Part shown: piece by piece, positions 1-5,029 of the stretch
How positions within the stretch are numbered: position 1 is the first letter of the stretch
Layout: every line of letters starts with the position of its first letter
Made by a program: the position numbers and the translations under genes
Assembly: GCA_963643165.1 (NCBI GenBank)
Contig: CAVIJD010000067.1
Location: 1 to 5,029, forward strand
From: F23-D06 sp963643165
Lineage (GTDB): Bacteria; Bacteroidota; Bacteroidia; Bacteroidales; WCHB1-69
DNA: 5,029 bases
Direction of reading: 5' to 3'
Notes under the pieces: model-generated
What the model saw: only the letters and a program-made list of their open reading frames with translations
Databases searched by the model: none
Told to the model about the DNA's origin: nothing

Positions 1-65
1 TAAAGGTAGGCATGAACTTCGCCTTGAAGGACGGGGTGAACACGCTGGAGTGGCTTGTCGGATAA
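1..65 (+). CDS. C-terminal end of an unidentified protein (partial, cut by window start)
   Basis: An open frame enters from the left edge (first complete codon at base 3) and ends at TAA 63-65, reading KVGMNFALKDGVNTLEWLVG. Too little is left to assign a family. The ATG at 12-14, preceded by the purine-rich AAAGGTAGG, could by itself start a 17-residue peptide. An incoming C-terminus is more likely, because the frame is open to the edge and the glycosyltransferase gene follows on the same strand after 44 bases, as in an operon. If so, this neighbour may also act in LPS or surface-glycan assembly; that is only inference from position. Confidence 0.5.
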   Translation, partial: KVGMNFALKDGVNTLEWLVG

Positions 66-109
66 ACGGAACTTTTTTGAGAAGAACAAATACGGAATTG
101 TTGAGGACT

Positions 110-865
110 ATGCAAAAAATCTCTGTCGTCATAATAGCGAAGAACGAAGCGGTCAACCTTCCCCGCTGCCTCGCCTCGCTGCAAGGCATTGCCGATGAGG
201 TGGTGGTGGTGGACTCCGGCTCCACGGATGCCACGCCTGACATCTGCGCCTCGTACGGGGCACGATGGATAGAACACCCTTGGTGCGGCTTCTCCGAACA
301 GAAGAATTTCGCCAACGGACAGGCCACATACGACCTGCTGTTTTCGATAGATGCGGACGAGGCGGTGACGGACGAGCTGCGCGTGTCAATTATGCATATC
401 AAAGCGCACGGCGATGCGCACACGGCATATTCTATGAACCGGCTCACCAACTATTGCGGACATTGGATCCACCATTGCGGCTGGTACCCTGACGACAAGG
501 TCCGCATCTTCAACCGGCATGCGGCGCATTGGGAGGGACAGGTACACGAGACGCTCGTTCTCGCGCCCGGCACAACGGTGGAGAAGTTGCACGGCGACTT
601 GGCACACTATTCCTATTATGCCGTCAGCGACCATTATGCCCGCACTGACCGCTATGCGACACTTGGGGCGGCGGAGGCTTTTGCCCGCGGCAAGCGGGTG
701 TCGTTCCTGAAAATGTGGACGCATACCGCCTGGCGTTTTATCCGCGATTATCTTTTCAAGCAGGGCTTCCTGGACGGACGCTATGGCTTTGTTGTCTGCA
801 AGGTGAACGCCTGGGGCACTTTTCGCAAATACAGCAAGTTGCGGGCACTATGGCGCAAGGCGTAA
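110..865 (+). CDS. Family 2 glycosyltransferase, LgtF/WaaE-like (LPS core or surface glycan)
   Basis: This 251-residue GT-A fold glycosyltransferase would transfer a sugar from a nucleotide-sugar donor to a lipid-linked or LPS-core acceptor at the cytoplasmic face of the inner membrane. The N-terminus has the GT2 signature ISVVIIAKNE (residues 4-13), then EVVVVDSGSTD (30-40), the conserved GFSEQKNFA block (60-68) and the metal/nucleotide-binding DXD motif in SIDADE (79-84). WEGQVHE (141-147) resembles the catalytic-base region of this family, and the basic aromatic C-terminal tail (about 200-251) is also typical. Length fits the family (about 250). The ATG at 110 is preferred over a GTG at 50: the 20 extra residues would overlap the preceding gene and lie before the conserved start of the domain. 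A GAGGA lies only 2 bases before the ATG, too close to be a standard Shine-Dalgarno. The family is clear; donor and acceptor are not. It could instead act in capsule or exopolysaccharide synthesis. Confidence 0.9.
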   Translation: MQKISVVIIAKNEAVNLPRCLASLQGIADEVVVVDSGSTDATPDICASYGARWIEHPWCGFSEQKNFANGQATYDLLFSIDADEAVTDELRVSIMHIKAHGDAHTAYSMNRLTNYCGHWIHHCGWYPDDKVRIFNRHAAHWEGQVHETLVLAPGTTVEKLHGDLAHYSYYAVSDHYARTDRYATLGAAEAFARGKRVSFLKMWTHTAWRFIRDYLFKQGFLDGRYGFVVCKVNAWGTFRKYSKLRALWRKA

Positions 866-882
866 CGCCCTTACGCCTTGCG
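854..882 (+). terminator. Perfect 12-bp inverted repeat overlapping the glycosyltransferase stop codon
   Basis: CGCAAGGCGTAA (854-865) is followed by a 5-base loop CGCCC (866-870) and its exact reverse complement TTACGCCTTGCG (871-882). The left arm encodes the last three residues (R-K-A) and the stop codon. The stem is strong, but only ATACATTTCCC follows, not a clean U-tract, so this is an imperfect intrinsic terminator. It lies between convergent genes and may stabilise the 3' end or stop transcription running toward the dxs-type gene. Confidence 0.55.
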
Positions 883-930
883 ATACATTTCCCATCATAA
901 GTCTTTCGTCAGTTCTGGCCTTGTGTGTCG

Positions 931-958
931 GACGAAAAAAACAGCCTCTGTCTTCGTC
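931..958 (-). terminator. Probable intrinsic terminator of the dxs-type gene
   Basis: Read on the - strand, two bases after the dxs stop, GAAGACAG, a 3-base AGG loop and CTGTTTTTTTC form a hairpin. ACAG/CTGT pairs at its core, extended by A-U and G-U pairs into a T7 run. An outer GACGAA/TTCGTC pair (931-936 with 953-958) can close it further. Position directly after the stop codon and the U-tract support termination. Confidence 0.6.
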
Positions 959-960
959 TG

Positions 961-2721
961 TTATGGCAGTGCGGCAAGGATGTCTTCCACCAACTGCGGC
1001 ACGGTGAGGCGGTTGGCGGCCAGCAGTTCGGGCACGTTGTAGCGGTCTTCAAACTGTTTGCGCTCGCCGCGTACCAGCACGCGCATGCTGCTGTCGCCGT
1101 AGTAGCGGGCTATTTTCTCTCCCCAGCCACCATCAACTTGGCCGTCTTCGAGGGTTATCACGAGGGTGTGGTCCTGCTTGAGGCTGTCGAGGGTTTTGGT
1201 GTCGAGGGCGGTGATGATGCGTGGATTTACCAAAGTGGCGTCAATGCCTTGTTCGGCAAGGGCGCAACGCAAGTTGTCGCCGAGTTGGAAATAGGCGCCG
1301 AGTCCGAGTATGGCCACACGGCTGCCGCGGTGTGCCGTCTCGTAGGCGGGCAGCGACCAGTCGAGGCCTGCGAGCAGCGACAGTCCGCGATCGATGACCC
1401 CGTTGACGGGCACGCGGATGGCCACGGGACGCTCGCGGTAGTCGATGGCCCAGTCCATCATGGCAAAGTACTCCTCACGGCAGGTAGGCGCCAGATAGAG
1501 GAGGTTGGGTATGTTCATCAGCAACGGTATGTCGTAGAGGCAAGTGTGCGTCACGTCGTTCATGCTCTCCATGCCGCCCCAGAACACTAAGATCAGGGCT
1601 GGGTTGTTGTTGATGCAGAGATCTTGCTGCAGTTGGTCGTAGGTGCGCTGCACAAAGGTGCTATACACGCCCCATACGGGCTTGGCGCCGCGTTTGGCGG
1701 CTCCGGAAGAGAGAGCCACAGCAGTCTCTTCGGCAATGCCTACGTCAATGAAGCGGTCGCCGGCGCGCTGGCGGCGCGACTTGCTGAACCCGAACACGGC
1801 AGGCGTGCCCGAGGTGACGGCAAAGAGTCCGGGGTGTGTGGGCATCAGCTCCAGCAGATGCTCGGCGGTGAGCGACTCGTAACTTTCGCCGCCGCCTGAA
1901 GCCTTGGGCTTGCCCGTGGCCAGGTCAAAGGGCACGCTCCAGTGCCAACGCTCCTTTTCCTGCTCGGCGAAGGGCAGTCCCTTGCCTTTCAAGGTGTTGA
2001 TGTGAACTACGATGGGGTGGTCGCACTCTTTGGCCTGGTCAAAGGCGGCGATGAGCGCGCCGATGTTGTTGCCCTCATCCACATAGAGGTAGTCGAGCCC
2101 CATGGCGCGAAACAGGTTGCACTCGGCCTGCCCGTTGGTTTCGCGCAGCAGCTGCAGGTTCTTGTAGAGGCCGCCGTGGTTCTCGGCAATCGACATCTGG
2201 TTGTCGTTCACCACGATGATGAAGTTGCCTTGCAGTTCAGAGCCGGCCACGTTCAGACCCTCGAGTGCCTCGCCGCCGCTCAAGGAGCCGTCGCCGATGA
2301 CGGCAATGACGCGTTCGGTGCCGTGCAGCAGGTTGCGTCCTTTCACCAGTCCGCAGGCTATGCTGATGCTGGTGGAGGTGTGGCCGATGACAAAGTGGTC
2401 GTGTTCGCTCTCGGAGGGCTCGCTGTAGCCCGACACGTCGTCGTAGCGGGCGGGGTCCATAAAGGCCTCCTTGCGCCCCGTGAGGATCTTGTGCGGGTAA
2501 CTTTGGTGCGACACGTCAAACACAATCTTGTCGTCGGGTGAGTTGAACACATAGTGCAACGCTATGGTGGCCTCCACCATGCCGAGGTTGGGACCCACAT
2601 GGCCGCCGTGTTCGCTTACTTTCTGCATGAGGTGATGGCGCACCTCGCCGGCCAGCACAGGCAACTCCTGACAGGTCAATTTCTTGATGTCCTGGGGACC
2701 GTTTATTTTCTCGAGAATCAT
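961..2721 (-). CDS. dxs: 1-deoxy-D-xylulose-5-phosphate synthase, short divergent Bacteroidota type
   Basis: This thiamine-diphosphate enzyme would condense pyruvate and D-glyceraldehyde 3-phosphate to DXP, the entry point to MEP-pathway isoprenoids and to thiamine and pyridoxal. At 586 residues it is shorter than the usual 620-640. Visible hallmarks are GGHVGPNLG with the conserved His41, DVSHQSYPHK (69-78), the ThDP/Mg motif GDGSLSGG (143-150) ending in VNDN (171-174), GIAEE with the ThDP-activating Glu331, YSTFVQRTYDQ (353-363) and the loop His392. Two acceptor-side motifs deviate. The usual DGxTH reads NDVTH (388-392), and the usual RYPRG reads RVPVNG (436-441), removing the arginine that in characterised DXS enzymes contacts the substrate phosphate. 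The ATG at 2721 fits the family N-terminus and lies about 23 bases after the predicted transcription start. Bacteroides species are known to carry two DXS-like proteins, and this resembles the shorter one. Family is certain; strict DXP synthase activity is likely but not proven. Confidence 0.9.
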   Translation of the reverse strand: MILEKINGPQDIKKLTCQELPVLAGEVRHHLMQKVSEHGGHVGPNLGMVEATIALHYVFNSPDDKIVFDVSHQSYPHKILTGRKEAFMDPARYDDVSGYSEPSESEHDHFVIGHTSTSISIACGLVKGRNLLHGTERVIAVIGDGSLSGGEALEGLNVAGSELQGNFIIVVNDNQMSIAENHGGLYKNLQLLRETNGQAECNLFRAMGLDYLYVDEGNNIGALIAAFDQAKECDHPIVVHINTLKGKGLPFAEQEKERWHWSVPFDLATGKPKASGGGESYESLTAEHLLELMPTHPGLFAVTSGTPAVFGFSKSRRQRAGDRFIDVGIAEETAVALSSGAAKRGAKPVWGVYSTFVQRTYDQLQQDLCINNNPALILVFWGGMESMNDVTHTCLYDIPLLMNIPNLLYLAPTCREEYFAMMDWAIDYRERPVAIRVPVNGVIDRGLSLLAGLDWSLPAYETAHRGSRVAILGLGAYFQLGDNLRCALAEQGIDATLVNPRIITALDTKTLDSLKQDHTLVITLEDGQVDGGWGEKIARYYGDSSMRVLVRGERKQFEDRYNVPELLAANRLTVPQLVEDILAALP

Positions 2722-2750
2722 AATCGTAGTGCCTTTAAAAAATCAGGCCG

Positions 2751-2780
2751 CAAAGATAGATGTTTTTGTTTTCCGGCAAG
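2751..2780 (-). promoter_or_regulatory. Bacteroidota-type promoter of the dxs-type gene
   Basis: On the - strand TATCTTTG (2758-2751) matches the Bacteroidota -7 consensus TAnnTTTG exactly. Upstream, CTTG (2780-2777) is a near match to the -33 TTTG box, with an 18-base spacer. Transcription would start near 2744, giving a leader of about 23 bases that contains AAAGG roughly 10 bases before the ATG. Confidence 0.65.
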
Positions 2781-2787
2781 GACCGCA

Positions 2788-2810
2788 GCACGAAAATGGA
2801 TGTAGAATGT
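2788..2810. repeat. Copy 1 of a 23-bp dispersed repeat
   Basis: Lies between the dxs promoter and the end of the secreted-protein gene. It differs from the copy at 3635-3657 at only three positions (bases 8, 9 and 12 of the repeat). The two copies bracket the secreted-protein gene and its upstream region. Confidence 0.5.
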
Positions 2811-2817
2811 TACAGAC

Positions 2818-2848
2818 AAAAAAACGCAAATAGCCACGCTACCGTGAC
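2818..2848 (-). terminator. Possible weak terminator of the unknown secreted-protein gene
   Basis: On the - strand GTCACG, loop GTAG, CGTGGC forms a 6-bp stem (one T-G pair) spanning the stop codon of the gene ending at 2839. It is followed after 8 bases by a T7 run (2824-2818). The gap between stem and T-run makes this weaker than a standard intrinsic terminator. Confidence 0.35.
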
Positions 2849-3369
2849 GACTGCTCCGTTTCCTCCAACTTCGTAATCACATTCACCAAATGCTTCTTTG
2901 ACACCAGGAACGCCAACCGTTCAACTTCCTCGATGGAATCGAAGAACAACACTGGCTTTATCGTGTCGCCGCTTTCGGATCTCACTTCCGTCACGCCGTG
3001 GAAGAAACCCAACGTGTGGAAACCGTCCACGTCAAGCACGCCCGGCTCAATGTCTGCAACTGCAAATGAAGCATTGTCGCTTTCTGGAACCAGCCACATG
3101 AGTAACACATCACTGTAACGATGCCACTTCGGCTCAATGCCGTTCAGGGATTTTCGGTAGCACGCCGTAGTCCTCTTCAAATACTTGCGGAACCCGTCCG
3201 GATCCTTGATGAACATCCACATCGGCAGTAATGAGCCGTCACCTTGGACGCCAATTATCTCCACACCATACGATCCGGTCTCGGGCGACCAAGTCACGTC
3301 ACACTGCGCCTCGGCCATAGTGTATGTGCCCAACTCAATCTGGGAGAAACACGTCCCCCAACATAACAT
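2839..3369 (-). CDS. Unknown protein, probably exported; signal-peptide start broken by a one-base shift
   Basis: I do not recognise a family. The open frame from ATG 3369 gives 176 residues: a hydrophobic fragment MLCWGTCFSQ, then a soluble mixed alpha/beta-type sequence rich in aromatic residues (LLPMWMFIKDPDGF near 47-60, LLMWLVPESD near 89-98) and an acidic, charged end with EEVERLAFLVSKKH. Just upstream an ATG at 3400 begins Met-Lys-Lys but is out of frame by one base in an A8 tract. With A7, the product would start MKKILVVLTAMLCWGTCFSQ, a typical Sec signal peptide probably cut after FSQ, and would be 186 residues. In the given sequence TGA closes the frame directly above the A tract. 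The protein as designed is therefore probably periplasmic or outer-membrane-associated. The sequence shows either a sequencing error, a phase-off state, expression by slippage, or a decayed start. The gene stands alone, with its own leader and probable promoter. Confidence 0.65.
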   Translation of the reverse strand: MLCWGTCFSQIELGTYTMAEAQCDVTWSPETGSYGVEIIGVQGDGSLLPMWMFIKDPDGFRKYLKRTTACYRKSLNGIEPKWHRYSDVLLMWLVPESDNASFAVADIEPGVLDVDGFHTLGFFHGVTEVRSESGDTIKPVLFFDSIEEVERLAFLVSKKHLVNVITKLEETEQSSR

Positions 3370-3389
3370 CGCTGTAAGTACAACTAATA

Positions 3390-3397
3390 TTTTTTTT
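3390..3397 (-). other. A8 homopolymer at codons 2-4 of the intended start: slippage or frameshift site
   Basis: On the - strand ATG (3400-3398) is followed directly by eight A residues. Read as given, the frame from this ATG goes MKKNISCTYSD and does not enter the downstream protein. Losing one A (or gaining two) joins the ATG to the 176-residue frame and creates a complete signal peptide. Such tracts are prone to polymerase slippage, and also to assembly error. Confidence 0.75.
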
Positions 3398-3489
3398 CAT
3401 GTTCGTTTATGTTTTTTATAATGGGGACTTCTATTTTTAACATTTTCACACCGATCCTCTGAACCCCGTGAAGTCCGTTAGCCAAAATC

Positions 3490-3514
3490 CAAAGATATCG
3501 GTGCGGCAAATGTA
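3490..3514 (-). promoter_or_regulatory. Two tandem TAnnTTTG boxes, candidate promoter of the unknown secreted-protein gene
   Basis: On the - strand TACATTTG (3514-3507) and TATCTTTG (3497-3490) both match the Bacteroidota -7 consensus. The second has the same eight bases as the box before the dxs-type gene. No convincing TTTG -33 box lies at the right distance for either. The leader to the ATG at 3400 would be about 80-100 bases. Call is tentative. Confidence 0.4.
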
Positions 3515-3564
3515 GTGTTTTTCTGTTAATTTTTCATCCGTTTCAAAAAACTTTCGGGGTGGGG

Positions 3565-3596
3565 TAAAATGTTGTATGTCAACATGATAAAATGTT
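3565..3596. repeat. ATGTTG/CAACAT inverted repeat within a TAAAATGTT direct repeat
   Basis: TAAAATGTT occurs at 3565-3573 and 3588-3596, a 23-base repeat period. Between and overlapping them, ATGTTG (3569-3574), loop TATGT, CAACAT (3580-3585) is a perfect 6-bp inverted repeat. On the - strand the hairpin is followed by TTTT, so it may be a weak terminator for the operon to the right. Alternatively it is an operator upstream of the secreted-protein gene. Confidence 0.4.
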
Positions 3597-3613
3597 AATT
3601 CAGTCCAGATCGG

Positions 3614-3781
3614 TCAAGTTGTACATCCGCTGTGGCACGAAGGTGAATGTAGAATGTAGAATGTAGAGCGTTGCGCAGGTTGTTCCATCTCTCTTTCTAC
3701 GATGTTGAGCCTCTTCGAGGCTCTGTTTGACTCGGGGTGCGGCTTGCTCTGGCGGAGTTTTATCGGTTTGTCTTGCTTCAT
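3614..3781 (-). CDS. Possible small basic protein overlapping the DUF5131 stop (ATGA)
   Basis: An ATG at 3781-3779 shares ATGA with the DUF5131 stop codon and opens a 55-residue frame starting MKQDKPIKLRQSKPH and ending at TGA 3616-3614. The first 35 residues are strongly basic and polar with no recognised domain. The C-terminus (RSTFYILHSP) is encoded by a tandem heptamer repeat and looks like low-complexity sequence rather than selected protein. The overlapping start argues for translational coupling in the operon. A competing frame (3600-3809) covers the same bases but starts inside the DUF5131 gene and is less attractive. This may equally be non-coding 3' sequence. Confidence 0.35.
   Translation of the reverse strand: MKQDKPIKLRQSKPHPESNRASKRLNIVEREMEQPAQRSTFYILHSPSCHSGCTT
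3635..3665. repeat. Tandem heptamer (GAATGTA)x3 and copy 2 of a 23-bp dispersed repeat
   Basis: GAATGTA is repeated three times without change at 3645-3665. The 23 bases at 3635-3657 match 2788-2810 in the same orientation at 20 of 23 positions. Both copies begin GCACGAA and end ATGTAGAATGT. Confidence 0.7.
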
Positions 3782-4665
3782 GTCGTTTCTTTGTTTGTAT
3801 CACAAGCACCGCAGTTGCTGCATCCGTTGCAGGTCATGCGACTGCCGCAGGTTTTGCAATGTTCGCGGAACATGGGTTCTTCCATCGGGACTTCCGAGCT
3901 GAACAATGAACCTTGCGGCATACGGAGATGTCGCGGAATTTCTTTTCCTTGATAACTCAGCCCGGAGCGGAATGCCTGCTGGCTCTGGATGCGTTTGTTG
4001 GGAATGCGGTAGGTCTTTCCGTCCTTCACGAATACCGTTCCCGTCTCAATGAAGTCGAACGTTACATCATATTTCCGGCACTGGTCGCTCAACATCTTCA
4101 CCCATTCGTAATGGCACGGACGTGCGCCGTCGTAGTTCTCGCCGCCGCAAAGCACCTCCTCTATCAGTCCCGTTGCCAAATACTTTTCTGCATCCACCGG
4201 ACCGATATACGGTGCTGCCATAAAGCCATAGTGTTTGGCAGGTGTGTTGAGGAGTATGGGCAGACGCTCATCGGCACGCCGCTGGTTCTCGGTGGTCACG
4301 TTGAGCATTACGTTCTCATAGCCGTCGTCCCAATCGTCTGGCAGGCAGTCGGCAAACCGTTGGGGACGCTTGGTGAGCAGACGGAAGAATACGTCAGGGC
4401 GTTGACGGATTATCTTCCAAGCCTCGTCACGCCACGGGTCGGCTTCTTCTACAAAGAAGTCCGTTGACAGTCCGACATAGAGCGTAGAGCCGGGCTTTAT
4501 CTTGAAACTCCCGTCACGCTTGCGCTGTATGGGCATAGTGAAGTTCTCCGTACGGAACACGTGCGAAGTGTCGAGGCCGCGCTTCCCGTCAAGGAAATAC
4601 ATGTAACAATGTTGGCAGCCTTCACTCACCTTATGGCATCCATGCCAGGGATTCCAGATTATCAT
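3778..4665 (-). CDS. DUF5131 (phage Gp37/Gp68-like) protein with radical-SAM-like cysteine motif and Cys-rich tail
   Basis: This 295-residue protein belongs to the DUF5131 family, known from phages and accessory bacterial regions and of unproven function. It begins IIWNPWHGCHKVSEGCQHC: Cys10, Cys17 and Cys20 form C-x6-C-x2-C, the family's candidate iron-sulfur site, related to radical SAM motifs. Further family marks are LYVGLSTDFF (62-71), RLLTKRPQRF (95-104), NVMLNVTTENQ (118-128) and GGENYDGARPCHYEWV (174-189) with DQCRKYDVTFDF (194-205). After the usual domain a tail carries six cysteines at 270, 273, 279, 282, 285 and 288, suggesting a second metal or Fe-S site. The start at 4665 is chosen because it lies 2 bases after the DUF1294 stop and just before the conserved motif. 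The frame stays open upstream to 4866, but that part is antisense-free overlap with DUF1294 in another frame and lacks family features. No clear Shine-Dalgarno is seen, so coupling to DUF1294 translation is likely. Confidence 0.85.
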   Translation of the reverse strand: MIIWNPWHGCHKVSEGCQHCYMYFLDGKRGLDTSHVFRTENFTMPIQRKRDGSFKIKPGSTLYVGLSTDFFVEEADPWRDEAWKIIRQRPDVFFRLLTKRPQRFADCLPDDWDDGYENVMLNVTTENQRRADERLPILLNTPAKHYGFMAAPYIGPVDAEKYLATGLIEEVLCGGENYDGARPCHYEWVKMLSDQCRKYDVTFDFIETGTVFVKDGKTYRIPNKRIQSQQAFRSGLSYQGKEIPRHLRMPQGSLFSSEVPMEEPMFREHCKTCGSRMTCNGCSNCGACDTNKETT

Positions 4666-4667
4666 GT

Positions 4668-4958
4668 TTATATCGGCATCGGTGTCTGTGTCAATTTGGT
4701 GATTATCCATACCGCAAGGGCGAGTTGCAGGATGAATATCACGGGCACACCATACTTGAACTTCTTGTGCATCGTCTTGTGGTGCCATATTTTCAAACCG
4801 CACCATGCACCAATGCTGCCGCCGATGGCTGCGAGCAGGAGCAATGTTGCCTCTGAGATGCGCCACTTGGCATGCTTCGCCTTGTACTTGTCAATGCCGT
4901 AGACAAAGAATGTCACGGTATTGATGGCGAGGAGGTAAATGAGTATTGCAGTTGTCAT
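4668..4958 (-). CDS. DUF1294 family small integral membrane protein
   Basis: A 96-residue inner-membrane protein of unknown function. The family signature is clear: YGIDKYKAK (20-28), KWRISE (31-36), then GGSIGAWCGLKIWHHKTMHKKF (46-67) with its glycine-rich turn and His/Lys cluster. Hydrophobic segments at about 4-20, 38-54 and 70-88 suggest three membrane spans. In other bacteria DUF1294 is sometimes fused to a cold-shock domain; no such domain is present here, and the length fits the stand-alone form. The ATG at 4958 has a purine-rich AAAGAAGAG just upstream and is 12 bases from the stop of the preceding gene. Its own stop is 2 bases before the DUF5131 start, so the three are probably one transcript. 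Confidence 0.9.
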   Translation of the reverse strand: MTTAILIYLLAINTVTFFVYGIDKYKAKHAKWRISEATLLLLAAIGGSIGAWCGLKIWHHKTMHKKFKYGVPVIFILQLALAVWIITKLTQTPMPI

Positions 4959-4970
4959 GCTCTTCTTTTT

Positions 4971-5029
4971 CTAATAATCCAGTAATCGTCCTCCGTCGTT
5001 CCATTCGCCAATCATCTTGCCGTCATGGG
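4971..5029 (-). CDS. C-terminal end of an unidentified protein (partial, cut by window end)
   Basis: On the - strand a frame enters from the right edge and ends at TAG 4973-4971, encoding HDGKMIGEWNDGGRLLDY. The sequence is protein-like and the stop lies 12 bases before the DUF1294 start, so it is probably the preceding gene of the same operon. No family can be assigned from 18 residues. Confidence 0.5.
   Translation of the reverse strand, partial: HDGKMIGEWNDGGRLLDY

Noticed and set aside
50..109. GTG start extending the glycosyltransferase by 20 residues
   Set aside because: It would overlap the end of the upstream gene and precede the conserved GT2 start; the ATG at 110 matches family length.
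925..2541. Long + strand open frames (925-1590, 1624-1899, 1942-2541) opposite the dxs-type gene
   Set aside because: They are antisense shadows of a clearly conserved GC-rich coding sequence; their translations show no domain and are rich in His, Val and Ala as expected from reversed codons.
2788..3657. Insertion sequence or transposon around the unknown secreted-protein gene
   Set aside because: No transposase, terminal inverted repeats or target duplication were seen; the flanking direct repeats are imperfect and are reported only as repeats.
3600..3809. 69-residue - strand ORF starting inside the DUF5131 gene
   Set aside because: The ATGA-coupled frame at 3614-3781 has a better placed start; this one begins 32 bases inside a conserved gene and ends in repeat-derived sequence.
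3913..4467. 184-residue + strand open frame opposite the DUF5131 gene
   Set aside because: Antisense to strongly conserved DUF5131 motifs, with no recognisable domain of its own.
4666..4866. 67-residue N-terminal extension of the DUF5131 protein
   Set aside because: It lies over the DUF1294 gene in another frame of the same strand, reads as arginine- and histidine-rich non-family sequence, and the ATG at 4665 fits both the family start and the gene spacing.

Overview
The window looks like chromosomal DNA from a Bacteroidota species, most likely order Bacteroidales (a Prevotellaceae- or Muribaculaceae-like genome is plausible, but the genus cannot be fixed from this piece). The evidence is a Bacteroidota-type promoter (TAnnTTTG box, with a possible upstream TTTG-like box) in front of the dxs-type gene, weak or absent Shine-Dalgarno sequences, and the close fit of the glycosyltransferase and the short DXS to proteins of that phylum. 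No tRNA, rRNA, CRISPR array, transposase or integrase was seen.

Layout. On the + strand the window opens with the last codons of an unidentified gene (stop at 63-65), followed 44 bases later by a LgtF/WaaE-like family 2 glycosyltransferase (110-865), probably an LPS-core or surface-glycan enzyme. A perfect 12-bp inverted repeat overlaps its stop codon. Everything after that is on the - strand. A short, divergent 1-deoxy-D-xylulose-5-phosphate synthase (961-2721) converges on the glycosyltransferase, with its own promoter and probable terminator. Next comes an unrecognised, probably secreted protein of about 176-186 residues (2839-3369). Its natural ATG and signal peptide are out of frame by a single base within an A8 tract. 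At the right end is a tight - strand operon: an unknown gene cut by the window edge (C-terminal 18 residues visible), a small DUF1294 membrane protein (4668-4958), a DUF5131 (phage Gp37/Gp68-like, radical-SAM-like) protein (3778-4665) starting 2 bases after the DUF1294 stop, and possibly a 55-residue ORF whose ATG overlaps the DUF5131 stop codon.

How the genes may work together. The glycosyltransferase and its truncated neighbour are probably envelope-glycan biosynthesis. The DXS-like enzyme would supply DXP for isoprenoids, thiamine or pyridoxal, unless its altered acceptor pocket means another aldehyde is used. The DUF1294-DUF5131 pair is of unknown function; the tight spacing suggests translational coupling. 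The points most worth checking are the A8 frameshift at the signal peptide, the six-cysteine tail on the DUF5131 protein, the loss of a phosphate-binding arginine in the short DXS, and a 23-bp imperfect direct repeat that brackets the unknown secreted-protein gene.
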